Shown here piece after piece: positions 51,481 to 64,000 of a DNA stretch of 64,000 bases. Origin of the DNA: Linepithema humile (taxonomy: Eukaryota; Arthropoda; Insecta; Hymenoptera; Formicidae); the NCBI RefSeq assembly GCF_040581485.1, contig NC_090134.1:5146001-5210000 (forward strand), given 5' to 3'. Position 1 is the stretch's first letter. Each line of letters opens with the position of its first letter. The notes under the pieces are model-generated. The model saw only the letters and a list, made by a program, of their open reading frames with translations. It did no database searches and was not told where the DNA came from. Made by a program: the position numbers and the translations under genes.

Positions 51481-53207
51481 GTCGCGACGACGTGGCGAAC
51501 CGTGTTTTCGCATAATAGGGATCACTTCAATAAGAATAATTATGAGCGACACGACGGCTTAACAGGTCGAGCTTCGAAGAAAATCGTGCGAGTTCTTTGT
51601 TTCGTGCGATATAATGACGCGAAGGAGAAAATATAGCGATAAAGACCGGACGAGTACCACGCGGCGGCACGATCTTTTATCACGATTTTCGCTACATTAT
51701 TGCCGCGAAACGGATGCGACGATGCATTTACTACATTTAATGCAATTTCTCGTCGAGGCGAAAACATTATTCGTTATTTTCACTGGTGAGATCTGAAGGG
51801 GTGGGTCGCGGTGCTGTGCACTACGAGAGCGAACAACTCTCGACGAATGCACGCTCGATATTTGCGGCCGGAATTGCATCGTCGACTTTTTCAACTAGTC
51901 TACAAGTTGCCTACCTCTTGAGGGAGCATGTACATTGAATGATTATACAGATGTAATTTTAATATTTTACATCCCGCGCATATTTACATTGACTTACACG
52001 CGAATAACAGCAAATATTTTTTATCTTATCGTGTGGAACGTCTTAGGGATGATCCATAAATATTATCTGACTATTTTTTTTATAAATACAGCTGTCGATG
52101 CAACCATACTATCGTAGCTCACGCGACACCGCCATGAAGTAATCCTAGAAAATTAATCCGCAGCAATACGCGAACAATAATTACTCAAATTACATTCCAC
52201 AGTGCAGGAGCATACACGTCTCGTAGGCTAACTCAGACGCGTATCTATAGGCTACACATACGTAGAATATTACAGTCGGGCTTGTACGCACTAAGCTACT
52301 GGGTAAGAGTGGTGTCGTGTAAAGGGGTGACGACGAAGGTTGCCTTTGTTTGGCTGGAGTGCGCTCGTTTCACCAGCTCGAAGTGGTAGTAACGGCGGGA
52401 CAGAAAGAGACAGAGAGCAGAGGGTGACAATCTCACGTGTGTTGCAGCAAACCCACGCATTTCTAAACGCACTCCGACGAGCGAAAGAAAAGGACGGAAC
52501 GAAGGGGTTGAAGGGCGCAAGCGTGTATGTACGCGCGTAATAAGAATACCGCTACGCGACGACAGACACTCGATGCGACCGTGTGTAGCTCTAACGTTTT
52601 ATTTATCAGCGTTGATGACTTCGCCGTTCTTGCCTTCGCTGAGGGTCGCGATTTTTATCCAAGTGGAAGTTGAAAGAAGATCCGTAACCTCCGTTGCGCG
52701 CTCGTAATCGCACACACCAGCGTGTTCGCATTCATGCTACTTGCATTCTCTGTCTATTCGCTATGTCGCTGTTATCCATTAGCGTTTCCGAGAGTTTAGA
52801 CCGCGAAATATATCGAATCGCAACCTTCGTTGACACGTTACGGTAGAAGTATTTTCCCTCTTTCACCACTTACCAAGTATCGACTTCAACCGCAAACGCC
52901 TAAAGATAATTAAATTATATGTCTAGTTAAAAAAACAACGGAAAGAATTCGATAAGAGAAACAGCGAAAAATCCTACGTAATGCGTATTAATATCGAATG
53001 ACACTTGTCCACTCTTAAAAAAGGCATGAAAGATCGACACTCGAATGTATCGGAAGTATTGTTGATGCTTTTCCGTGACGCTGATTGGTTATCGCGATTA
53101 TTCTGATAGTTTGATAGATTGAGAGCGAAGGTTATTTTGACGGTTATTTAAAATAAAAAAAAATTATTAAAATATTTAGATTTCTTAATTATTAAATTAC
53201 TATAAGT

Positions 53208-53226
53208 GCGCGCGCGTAGCGCGCGC
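53208..53226. repeat. Alternating GC palindrome in AT-rich DNA
   Basis: GCGCGCGCGTAGCGCGCGC is a run of alternating purine-pyrimidine bases broken by one TA step, with AT-rich sequence on both sides. It is self-complementary around the GTA, so it could form a hairpin or left-handed DNA. Confidence 0.7.
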
Positions 53227-53839
53227 CTGTATTGTTCTAGTATTCTAAAATTTACAGTTAGAAATCTAATTCTTTGAGATTGACGGAAATTTGAATTAGC
53301 GAAAACTTGAATATTAGCAGAAATAAAAAAAATTGTCACTTTTATAAACTTATCGCGATAAAGAGTGGCGAAAGCTGCTCGGCGTCTTTCGACGATTCCG
53401 TCTTAGCGGGATCACGAGGCTGCAATCATTCGCTGACATTTCCCACTTTTGCGGTATACCCACTCGTCCACCTACCTATCCTACCGCGGAACCGCTGAAA
53501 AATATCGTCAAGGCGGCGTTGAAATATTACACCATGTCACACCGCAAGAATTGCTGCGCCGTCGACGGTAATCTACCGCTGTCTCCGCGCACGAGCGACG
53601 ATTCGTATTGCTCGCACGAAGGAAATACTAGCGCAGTGACATTAAACTCTAGGGCAGCTGGAATTCCGTCGCGGGATATAGCAGCCACCCCGTATTGCCG
53701 TTGCATATCCGAGCACCGCATTAATCAACCACGTTAGATATGATATACGCTCGTTTTCGATCGCGTATGTAGCGATGAATCGTTGTCAACAGCTAATTTT
53801 TGTTTATCGCGCACGTTCTGTTGACCGTAAATCACGTTG

Positions 53840-53886
53840 AACAGTTGATTTCTTCCTAAATATTGATTTAGGAGATATCAACTGTT
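53840..53886. repeat. 47-base hairpin, about 20 paired bases, 4-base loop
   Basis: The left arm at 53,840-53,861 (starting AACAGTTGAT, ending CCTAAAT) pairs with the right arm at 53,866-53,886 (starting ATTTAGG, ending ATCAACTGTT) with one mismatch and one bulged T. The loop is ATTG. Pairing does not extend well beyond the arms, so it is shorter than a usual pre-miRNA and the loop is small. No flanking duplication is evident. Confidence 0.6.
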
Positions 53887-56220
53887 ACAAGTTTATCGCA
53901 AAATTGATCTTGGCGATCAAGATTTAAGTAAAATTTTTGTTACAATAATAAAATCAGTATGAAATTACGCATAATAGTACATACGCAATTAATCCGAACA
54001 ATGATTGCTTGATTAAGCCCTCAACGTGCCTAATGTTACTATAATCATCCGCCGTACAGTTGTGATTCTTGGCAATGTGCCAATGGACGCACGTGGGGCA
54101 TTACACTCGCGTTGTTACAAATTTATCATTCCAACTGACATCGTATCCCTACGCGAGAGGCATTAAATCAAATCATTAATTAATTCACTAATACCCATTT
54201 AAGTAATATTCGCTAAATCTTTGGCTACGATTCACCTGAAATTTAAAAATATACTTTTAAGCTCTTCTTTTTTATGAAAAAGGAAAAGATATATATTTGA
54301 AGTAATCTGTGACAAAAAAAATTGATTTTAAATATACCAAACTATTAGTTGACTATGAAATTAATTACATGAATATTACTGATAATTTAATAAGAATTAT
54401 TTTGCTTTATTAATGGGAATCATTATCTAAATGTCTGAATATTATCGAATTGAAAGGCAAACTTTAGGAAAGCGGTATTCAATTTTTGAAAAAGCATTTT
54501 TGTATCTAATGCGCGTTATCGCGACGTTTTGAGGACTATCAGGAATAAGTAGAGCATACCTCTCTCAGCGCGCGCGGCATCTAAACGTTCGTATTCCTTC
54601 GAAGTGAACTATCTCAAAGGCAGCATCTCCACGCTAGTCACGGGAAATGACTCTCGCAATCTTTCTGCTGAATGCCGGTTGGCAGCCGGCGCGAGCCAAG
54701 CCAGGCCTTCAGCGGATATTAAATGAAAACATCGGAGCGGCCTCGCTTTCGCTTCCGCGGATTCACCTAATATTTGCGCAGATAGATATCGCAAAGGAGC
54801 TGTCTGCGGCTCGGGAGACTCGCTCTTTTCCTTCTTTCACCTTCTTGAGATACCGCACGAGGCAACCGCGTACGCCTTTGCCAGAGGCGGATTTTCATAG
54901 AAAGTCTAACAAAACTCAAACTTTCAGTTGCTAGCTATCAAAAGACTCGATAATTTTATTCCGCATAATTTTGTTCAGAAGCAATTGTTAATATTTTAAA
55001 GTTGTATATTGTATAGAATAAGAAGTGTGACACACACTGCTGGGGATGATTTAAAATTATTATTCTCGATTCCGAAAAGCTGTTACTCATTTTTGTTACA
55101 CTGTCAATCTCGGTGCTCTCAAAAGCGGAAAAAACGGAGACGTCTTGGGTCGCGGATGCGCGACGGAGATCCTGCAAGATCACATGAGACCCAAGAGATG
55201 CGCCTTGAAATAATCTCGCCATTTCACCATTGTCGTGACCAAGCAGCCCGTTGAGGGTTGTCCGTCCCTTCGTTCTTCTTCGCGCTAAGTAGATAGAGAA
55301 AGAGAGATGAGTAGATTTTATCATTATCAATTTACAATACGACCAGAGCATCGCGCGCAAGCGCCACGCAGCACTTTATGATCTTGCTTTTCCGCGAGCA
55401 GCGCCGAACAGAGATCTTATCTCTAGCCGATTATTCCCTCGCCTAGAGAGGCTCTTTACTAATTCACACGATTTTACGGAGCCCATTGTCCGCTTGGACA
55501 ACGGCAAGGCTTACCGTGGATGGATATTGCATCGAGTATTCCTCTCCTGCCCTTTACATCATTCCGAGTCCCTTTAGGCGCCGCACGACGATGATAGATT
55601 TCAAATCCCGGTGCAATCAGATTTAACTCCGATCTCCAAACTCTCATTAGACCATACGGTTGAATGGTCCTCATTGCTGCTTCTATGCAACTCAAGATTA
55701 TTGGCAAATCTAGACTTGAGCGCTCTTTCTCGATAGTTGCGAAATTTCTAACAGTGCCATTAAAACATAAAACGAACTTTTGCTTTGACATAAAATATGC
55801 ATTTTCCGAACTTGCTGGTTTTCACCGTGAAGTATTTTAACTAAAATAAATTCGCCGTCGGAAAAAAGGCCGTACGAGGCCGCTATGAATATCTTAATGA
55901 GAGAACTTCATAAATGCCTTGAAGTCATTTTTCTGAGAATCACGAATATTTATTATAAACGATCAAGAATTCAAATACTGCGTGTGGAATACAATACAAA
56001 GAAAAATGTTATTGCATTAATGCGTTTTTCTTCTAGTCTATTTTTAAATTTTGAACGTAATAGTGCATGAGATTTTGCTTGAAGGCTACAAATCCAGCGT
56101 AATGTAAATCCAACTAGACGAACGTAATCGGATTTTTCCAATAAGTTTACTGTCTTGTCTTCGTATGTTATTTTCTCTGTTTCAGATTTTTACGATAATG
56201 TATTTGTATTTTACATTATT

Positions 56221-56237
56221 TATATATATATATATAT
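56221..56237. repeat. Short TA microsatellite
   Basis: Eight TA units in AT-rich DNA. Confidence 0.85.
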
Positions 56238-59200
56238 TGTATATAACAATACATATCATAAAAGAAATTTAAACGCGCTCCATTTACCCGTCGTTGCATT
56301 TAATTAACTTGATAATTGGTTGGCAGAAATAATGAAAATGGGTAACTTGTTGATATTATGATCTCAGTGAAGCATACATTCTGCGCGTAATATATTAATG
56401 CAACTTATTAATAATATTAATTAGTCAACTCAATTTGTACGACTCTTTGTATACTATAGTTTTATTAATGACAGATATTTACGGATGTTGATTAGTTTTC
56501 CACATTTATATTTTACTTTTTTGGCTTAAATTGGGCGTTTTCCTGACAAATTTTCAAAATTATATGGAAAAGTTATATCAAAAAAATAAGATACGAAAGA
56601 TTTCAATCTTAATAATTCTGAAAATTATTAAATTTTATCAACTTTTATTTAAAATCAGAAAGCTTTAATATCGAACGAGATTATAGCTATACAAAGCTCG
56701 CAAATTACATACACACGACAAAGGATTTTCCTTGTTATTTTATCGAGTCCCCTCTGTGTCCCCTCGAATTTTTACGAGCTTTTTTTATTCCGCTACAATT
56801 TCCATTATTTTCTACGTTCTCGGCGGCTGAATGCGTCGCCGGCTGCCATCTGATCTCGCGGATGACGCGAATTGTCCTCGTCGGTGTCGAAGCTACAGCT
56901 CAAAGTAAGGAACGGATCTCTATTAAAGGTTGTTGCGCCTCGCTGCAAGACACCGACTCTCATATTCCGCGCTGTCGCGTTTCAGCACTTTATTCTTGTG
57001 CTCCAATCTCACCATCTTCTCCCTATCCAACTGCGCCTTGCTCTCTGTTCTTCTTGCTCGTTGTTTTAATCTTTTTAGATTTTCTCTTCTTTTTCGCGGA
57101 CATTTCCGACGCAGCGAGTAATTTTGTAGTGCGATAATTTACATGAATTATTAGTTTACATGAATTACCTATTGTATCTTATTTCTTCGATATAAATTAC
57201 TTCTATATCATTTTTGAAATTTTAATTTTAAAAAATCTACATAGTTTGTTGAAATATAATATCGATTGTTAGTCATGGTTTGTGCATACTATTATTACGA
57301 TCCGCTAGAAACTAAAAATATGATAGATATTATAAAAATTTTTAAATAATAAGAATCATATTTTACAGATATGTTTTATATTTTAAAACAATAAAAATTT
57401 AGGATATTTGTAATATTAAGTCTTATATTCACTTATAACACTTGTTAATATAATCAGTAAAAGTAAAAATTAGTTTCCTACTATTTATAATTACTGAGTT
57501 ATTTAAATATAAATTCTAAAGTCGTGAAAAATTTTTTCTGTTATTCTCTCAATTATATTTTTGAAATATATTTTTAAATATCTTTAAAATAATATTATTT
57601 CCAATCGAAATGTTATGAGATTGAAAGACAGGTTTTTTGCAGTCTCTCTTTTCCCTTAAGGCAAAGGAGATCTTTATTTCAACTGGAAACTCTGACGAAC
57701 AGACAGATCTTTTATCTTCAATATTTCTTGCATGCTGCTACTGTTTATTTATTTATTTTTTTTTTATTTTTGTGCTACAGTAATATATTATTTTATAATA
57801 TTGAATAAATTAAACAATACACATGCATCTTGAACTTTTTAATGTAAAATCTTGAATAGCATTTCTCATAACTTTGGAAATCAGTCCATATTTCTCGTTT
57901 TGAGAAGAATAGATTTGCAAAATTATTAAAAAATAGTAATCTTTTAATATTACACAAGTTACATAAGTTTTACAAGCAACTTATTCTCATATATGAGTAC
58001 TTAAAGTCGTACTAATTATACAGGTACAAATTGCGTTCTGCAAACGACAGCTTTAACTTACAATACGTGCCTATCACTAGGGTGTAAATTTATCGAATTC
58101 CTGGACGGTACCCTTGCGTTTAATTTCAACCCTTTGCGTCGACACTAAACAAGAAGCGGTGCGTCTTATCGCATTCATACGAGAATGCATCCTCACGTTT
58201 GCAACACGTGTAGTAGTGCCAACGAAGACATTAAAACGCGCTGCACACAAACGCATATATATACGCACACGTATCGCCCACACGTGACCGACCGAATTTA
58301 TTTAACCCAATTAAGGAACCCCGCCGGCAATCTTTTGAGCGACTGCTCGGTCGATTGAAAGTTACACGTGTTTTTGTCAGCTCTCATTTAACACACGCCG
58401 GGTGTGTAACCGGATACGAAACCACCCGAAGGATCCAGAGTCGACGGCGGGCAGCGCCGATCTGGAAACGTAGCATACGCTGTACGAGAGAAGAGACCTT
58501 ATAGGTGTCGAAGACCAACGATTCCGTGTCGATTACGAGGAATCGAGAGAACCGATACGCGATGATGGGATAGTCTTATCGCGCGATGACGTACGGTTGA
58601 TGTGATCCGCTGACCAAAAATATATGTGATGTAATCGAACACTACTCCATCGAGTTTCCTGACTTTATACCTGGAAATATGAGAGTGCAGCTTCATGCTT
58701 GATAAACATATCGAACGCAGTGATTTTTAAGCAGTGTTATGAAACGTAAATAATCGCATGATTTACGATTCATAAAAGAGAAACCGAACAACTAAGATAA
58801 TATTTCAATCAGATTTTATCGCAATGCAAAATTTCATTAATAATTTATGCATTTTTGGTTACATATTTGTAAAATTTGTTTTGATATTGTTGTAAGTTCT
58901 GCAAATCTCCTGAAATTTTTATAAGAATTAAATTTTTAAATAATTTTTCAATCATTAATCTTTTAATTTACAAAAAAAAATTTAGAAACTGAATTAAATT
59001 AAGATAACATTTTATGAATTTTAAATTTTGCTTTGTTTGAATATGAATCAAAATATTAAAAATTTTGCTTTTACGCCAGAATAAATATTACAGAAAATTA
59101 GAAAGCGCCATAAGACAAAAGCAACGGCTGTAATAACAGTGTTATTACCTAATTGCAGTACCATTGTACACCTCTGGCTGAGTTTCTAATAAGATCTTTT

Positions 59201-59369
59201 GGTAGAATCGATATTCATATTCTGGCCATTCTATCCATTTTCCTAATGAAACAACTTCCCCGGCGCAATTAACAAAGTCGTCGTTGCACCGATGTATTAG
59301 GTCACTTTATGGGTTTCTCGTTTCGGAATAATGAGATCAAGGAATCATGATATTGTCGTGCGTACTTTA

Positions 59370-59371
<2 letters not shown>

Positions 59372-59422
<51 letters not shown>
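59372..59422. repeat. Long TA microsatellite, about 25 units
   Basis: Uninterrupted TA over 51 bases, the longest pure dinucleotide run in the window. Its true length may differ because such runs assemble poorly. Confidence 0.95.
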
Positions 59423-59424
<2 letters not shown>

Positions 59425-62400
59425 GCGTATCTACACAGTGTCGTATACAAGAAAGATCTCTCGTCATGTAATAAAAGTAATTTGATACTACATTTTTAGA
59501 TACATAAAAGTTATCATAAAAACAATTTGTAGAACTAAAATATTACATAAATATTAATAAAATGAAATTATTTTAATTGCTGGCACAAGCGTAGAAGTGG
59601 TTAAAATAATAATAAATTTAGCGATTCTACAAATAACGCTTGTTTCGCTTTAAAGTTTACATAATCCATGTTTGATCGTTGAAGGTGATAGCTTTTTGTG
59701 GTGCACCGTATATAATGGATTTGCGAACAGAGGAGGCCAATTACTATCTGCACCACATTTGGCATAGTACGAATGGACTCCCATCCAGTTGGAGTTGCAT
59801 CTATTTCGTATCAGGTGAAAGCCAATTGCGCAGACTGAGCGAACCAGTCGTATTCCTCGCAATAGCACGACGCTAAATTATTATAATGCCCATCGGACAA
59901 AGCGCACTGCTTCGCTTGAAATTCTATGCTAATGAATTAGAGGGATCGAATTCGATCGAACATGCGCTTTTGTATGGATGCAACGTCGAGTATAATTTGT
60001 TTCATTTGTTGTTCAGGTTCTTGGATTATCTTATTTGAGCCAGATTGAATCCGAGCTTAATCGAAACGTATGGCGACCTATAAAAATTCTTTTTTTTCAA
60101 TCTAAATAAAAAAATAAAAATTAAAGAAATTTTAAATATTTTAATCAATTGTGCGGAAGATTTTAATTACTTTTTGCTGCAATATGAAACGAAAATTAAA
60201 ATATAAATTAAAAATCTTTGGTAACAAGTACACACATTGAAAAGACGTATACACTTTTAAGTCTAGAATTAATTAAAAAATGCCGGATCATTCGTGACGC
60301 CCATTAGTAACATGATTAAAACTTTATAGCTTTGCGAGATCGTGCGTGGCATTATCGTTCGCAAGTATTACGCGTTTAATTATTTCTAGTATTGTAACAT
60401 TTGCGGTTTGGTGTAATCGAAACTGAATATTTCGCGCAATATTATAGGATAATCATTGGTTCTGCTCACCGAGCAGAAATATTAAACGCAATTAATCGCT
60501 TCCCTTTGGTAAACGCGCGTCGCATGTGAGAACGCAAAATTCGCCTAATTCGCTGTGGATTATGGGAGACGAAGGCAGAAATAGAATCAAACCCGATGCA
60601 AACTAATTTAGAAATATATATGTTGAAACTTTGAACATGAGTCTGGAAAAAAGAATAAACTGCCACGACATTAAACCTCAAGGAAGAAAACATTTAATCG
60701 ATATAAATATCTTCTAAATTCTTTATCGAGTATCGAGAATAAATTAGTCTTTAATCCTCAAACGATTATTCGTTCAATGGAATGATACTCAGACATTAGA
60801 TTGAACTGAGATTTGCACATTGATCCCCTTCCTAGGCGAGACTCGAGATCCGGAGCGAGGCAGCTGTCTTGGCTCGCCGAGATTCGTCAATTATAATGTG
60901 GCGCGTGATGAATGGACGCCTTCACGATCCGCAATAGAAAAAAGGCAAGAAAAAAGAAAAGCTGATTTCCTCGGCGCAGTCTTTGGCGCATCGGCGATCA
61001 CTGTCAACGGGCGTTGAACACGCTCAGCTTAACGCGAGACGAAGTAATGAGCCCGCCGGATAGAAGTAAATGTAGAAGGGCCGTCACTTACGTATCTCCG
61101 GCGTGTCTCTTGCTGCGACAAACTGTATAATATGACTCGCATTATATGAACGATGCGTATCCACGCGAACAGCTATGCGAAACTTCGTCTGGAGATACCT
61201 ACTCGCGTTGTTCGTAACACGCGGATCCTTAATCTTCACCCGACGACGCGTAGTAAAGCTGAAATCCTGTCCTCCGGAAAGATATCATAATGGCGAGTAT
61301 AAAATGATGAAAAATTATGAAAACTTATTATAAGATTTATATTTCATTATTTTACATTTGTATCTCACGAATATTTATACTGTTGATTAATTGATGATAT
61401 AGAAAGTGCATAAAAAAAGTATCTGAAAAATTCATTAATATTCTTATCACTTTTTCAACATTTTTGTCGTATCATGATAAAAGCTTCACATTAATATAAT
61501 AATCTAGAAAATAATTTATAATTTTTCAAATTATAATTTGAGATAAAGGGGAATTCTAGACTGTCTGTGCAGCCGTAGATATTTCGATGTCCGAAATAAT
61601 TAAGCCCTTATACAATACTTCAACGTCGCGCTTTGATCAGTCAGCTTTACATTTCATATTTTAATATCTGACGAGTAAAAACCTGTGGCAATAGGAAGAA
61701 GATGATGGCGAGGCCGACATCGCGACACACGAGACGATTCACGTTTCCCGAGAGAAAAACCCAATATGAACGCGCTAGATATCGGTACGCGTATCGCGTA
61801 ACTTATGTTGCAACGTGAACGATATACATACAGTGTTTGGATGCACCGATGCACTCCGACATTTGTATATCGCGTGTGTATATGTGCACGCAGTTTTCCA
61901 TCGCATCGTGCACTAATCATGATAAAAGCAGTAGCTAGCGCATTATATCCGTCATCCGACGTATCTTGCCTTACTTAATGGAAATATGAGAGATGTGATT
62001 TTTGCGTCTTGTGACAACTTTTTCTTTATTTTTTTTTTTTTTACTATTTTTAAAAATATCACTCAGGGTATTATTCAAATTCTTATTAAGATAAACCTGC
62101 TTTCAAACGTGATAAAAAGTATTATATGGGAGGATATATATTCTGCTATTTTTGCAAACGTTTAAAATAGAATAAAAATACGAAAATAAATAATTGTGTT
62201 TCAAAATCTTGAATAAAACAATAGAAGCGATATATCTCTATATTCTTCGCGATGGAGCTTTCAGAACTCTGGTTGATGTGGGCACTTAACCTGTTTGCCC
62301 TTGGGCCGCTGGTGTCAGGAAGAATTATTGGATCAATTAAAGCGAGGGGGAAAAAAAATGTCATTGTAATCACCGGCGCGAAAGATTGGGCCGGAATCGA

Positions 62401-63266
62401 TTGCACGCGTCGCACGTTTCACTCATCTAGCCGTGTCGCGCATTGCACGCAATCGTAGCTTTTTAGATTTGCATCCCGCTATTTCTGTCCACCTGCGACC
62501 ACCAGTAGAGCAAATTATGATTTATGCCTGCAACATGCGACCGCCTGACGAAAGAGAATTGTGAGCGTAATGAGTTATAGTGGCTCGCTCCTAATTTAGA
62601 TATATGGTCGTGTAATCAGCTTTCCGCTTGACATCCACATCACCGTGTCTCCATGCCATAATATCTTCTTTTTTTTTCATCGAGGATTATCTTTTATCGC
62701 ATACAATCGCGTTTTAATCTCGGCGGAAGCAAATCCTGACCTGTGACGTGATAATGTAGAAATGACTCCATTGTTATTCAATTGACGATATTTTAATTTT
62801 AATTAAGGCAAATTGATCATTATCTCGAATTTCAGAATTTATTTATTAGATTCATAAAAAGATTATAAAAGCAACAAATATTACTCGTAATTAACTCGAT
62901 GATAAATGGAAGAACAAATATTGGGGGTATTTCCGTTGAATTTTAGTAATTAAAGTTATTAAATGGCATCTCTCTCCGGATCCGATCGTAATGTAAAGTA
63001 TTTAATATAATTAATATTTTAGCGCGATTCCATGTGTAAATTTCAACATAGCATTTCTCAGCTTTGGTTGAGCAGCGTGCGGTTTATGGCAACACCGTTC
63101 GTGTCGTATAAATTGCGGTAATAAATGGTAATTATATTACTGTACACGGCTGTAATACCGCCGTATCGATTTGCGCCCACCTATGATTTAATATCCGCGA
63201 CCGTTTTACTATGAAATTGCACTCGAATCGGATAATAGCGCCTGGTAGTTATCAAAGAGGCGAACA

Positions 63267-63289
63267 CCCTCCCCATCCCCATCACCCCC
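63267..63289 (-). other. Canonical G-quadruplex motif on the minus strand
   Basis: Plus-strand C-runs at 63,267-63,269, 63,271-63,274, 63,277-63,280 and 63,285-63,289 are separated by 1, 2 and 4 bases. On the minus strand this gives four G-runs of three or more with loops of at most seven, the standard quadruplex pattern. A CT-rich segment follows at 63,290-63,315. Confidence 0.7.
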
Positions 63290-63722
63290 TCTTTCACTCT
63301 CTCTTTCGCTCTCTACGCTTTAGCGCAGGTCTCTAGGGTAACGTGTTCGTTGAATCAACCCCCCCGATAGGTGCACTTTTGGGGTAGCCAACCAGGTCCC
63401 CATCATATAGTTACTATGCTGCAGACCTCAAGTGCTCGTTGAGAGGTGCGTAAGGGCGAAGGGCGGCATATCATCCGTGATACGACAAGCCGTCGCGTCC
63501 GAGATGAGATTTCAAATATTCCACGAAGCTGATGTAATCTGTTAATGAACCAACCCTTTGGGGACGCGCATTTGAACGTTTTCACTCAAATATATTTTGT
63601 CCACTTCTCAGAGCTTATGCGAGTTATCTTCTCTACATTCACATGTGTGATTTTGATGAAATTAAAATAGATTGTGTCAAGGCAGCAATTGTATAAAGAA
63701 TATATAAGTATTTTACATAGAT

Positions 63723-63757
63723 ATTTTTGTATCGATTAAATCTATTGATACAAAAAT
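63723..63757. repeat. 11-bp inverted repeat
   Basis: ATTTTTGTATC at 63,723-63,733 pairs exactly with GATACAAAAAT at 63,747-63,757 over a 13-base spacer that can pair partly itself. It is probably a local AT-rich hairpin. Confidence 0.75.
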
Positions 63758-64000
63758 TGCTTTGAAATTGTTAGAATTGTCAAATAGATGTGTTACAGGT
63801 TTGAGTAATGTCAAAAATTCTGAAAGCGCATATATAAATCGTGAGAAAAGGAGGAATACTTGCTACGTGAATCGCTGATGCTTTTTACCGTCACGAGCGG
63901 AATGTCCTGTCGTAAAAGTATTCCTGCCGCGAATACTTTCGAGCAACATGATACAAAGCGGATGGGAGAATCTAACGGTTCTATCATGCTGTATTTTTTT

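Larger units (their letters stand above)
51481..55450. other. GC-moderate non-coding stretch with weak exon-like traces
   Basis: Patches at 51,480-52,860, 53,340-53,760 and 54,520-54,900 are CpG-richer. Minus-strand traces include a consensus donor CTTG|GTAAGT at 52,874/52,873 after a TTATCTTTAG acceptor-like site, which would define a 26-base mini-exon (52,899-52,874), and a 45-codon stop-bounded frame (52,736-52,599). None is strong alone. A hairpin lies at 53,840-53,886. I call no gene. Confidence 0.4.
55451..64000. other. Non-coding mosaic to the end of the window
   Basis: AT-rich blocks (56,090-56,700; 57,130-58,020; 58,720-59,130; 60,060-60,260; 61,300-61,560; 62,000-62,230) alternate with CpG patches (58,080-58,620; 60,820-61,270; 63,240-63,590). 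An acceptor-like TTTTCTCTGTTTCAG ends near 56,185 but is followed by AT-rich DNA without a donor. The plus-strand frame at 62,252-62,458 starts at a true ATG but has no recognised motif. No gene is called. Confidence 0.5.

Noticed and set aside
54956..55360. Minus-strand frame of 134 codons
   Set aside because: No recognised domain and no accompanying gene signals; typical chance length for this composition.
62252..62458. Plus-strand 68-codon frame starting MELSELWLMW
   Set aside because: True ATG and a hydrophobic start, but no family recognised and no splice or promoter context; the opposite strand is also open.
63478..63579. Minus-strand 33-codon frame that reads as plausible protein (contains TDYISFVEYLKSHLG)
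   Set aside because: Short, lacks an initiator and has no donor; a second frame on the same strand is open over the same bases. Kept only as a curiosity for a translated search.

Overview
The window reads as eukaryotic nuclear DNA with very little protein-coding content. No open frame exceeds 183 codons, none carries a domain I recognise, and open frames overlap on both strands wherever local GC rises. AT-rich stretches alternate every 1-2 kb with patches rich in CpG. Dinucleotide microsatellites of the TA, GA/CT and TG types are frequent. I infer an insect, plausibly a hymenopteran such as an ant, and a large intron or intergenic interval. That guess rests on composition only; I recognise no gene that would fix the species.

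Layout. From 1 to about 43,200 I see only non-coding mosaic: microsatellites, a compact MITE-like hairpin element with flanking direct repeats (13,026-13,146), a 3-copy minisatellite (38,136-38,239) and a degenerate repeat block (40,940-41,830). From about 43,200 to 46,020 lies the most structured part. On the minus strand a CpG-rich, promoter-like patch leads into a coherent 5' gene model: a non-coding exon 1 ending in a GTAAGA donor at 43,972, a 237-base intron with a strong acceptor, and exon 2 (43,734-43,226) ending in a GTGAGT donor. On the plus strand, pointing away, a 153-base exon candidate (45,421-45,573) has consensus-like splice sites and is built from a degenerate minisatellite. 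Just after it come a perfect 32-base palindrome and a 131-base inverted-repeat element. From 46,020 to the end the sequence is again a mosaic, with small hairpins (53,840-53,886; 63,723-63,757), an alternating GC palindrome (53,208-53,226), a long TA tract (59,372-59,422) and a canonical G-quadruplex motif (63,267-63,289).

If the minus-strand model is right, everything left of 43,225 is probably first-coding-intron sequence of that gene, its remaining exons lying beyond the window or unrecognised within it, and the patch around 44,000-44,500 could be a divergent promoter. I see no tRNA, rRNA, snRNA or well-known insect microRNA, no intact transposase or reverse transcriptase, and no CRISPR or operon-like structure. 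Nothing here amounts to a convincing new biological system. The best leads are the MITE-like hairpin, the minus-strand gene start, the repeat-built exon and the degenerate repeat block.
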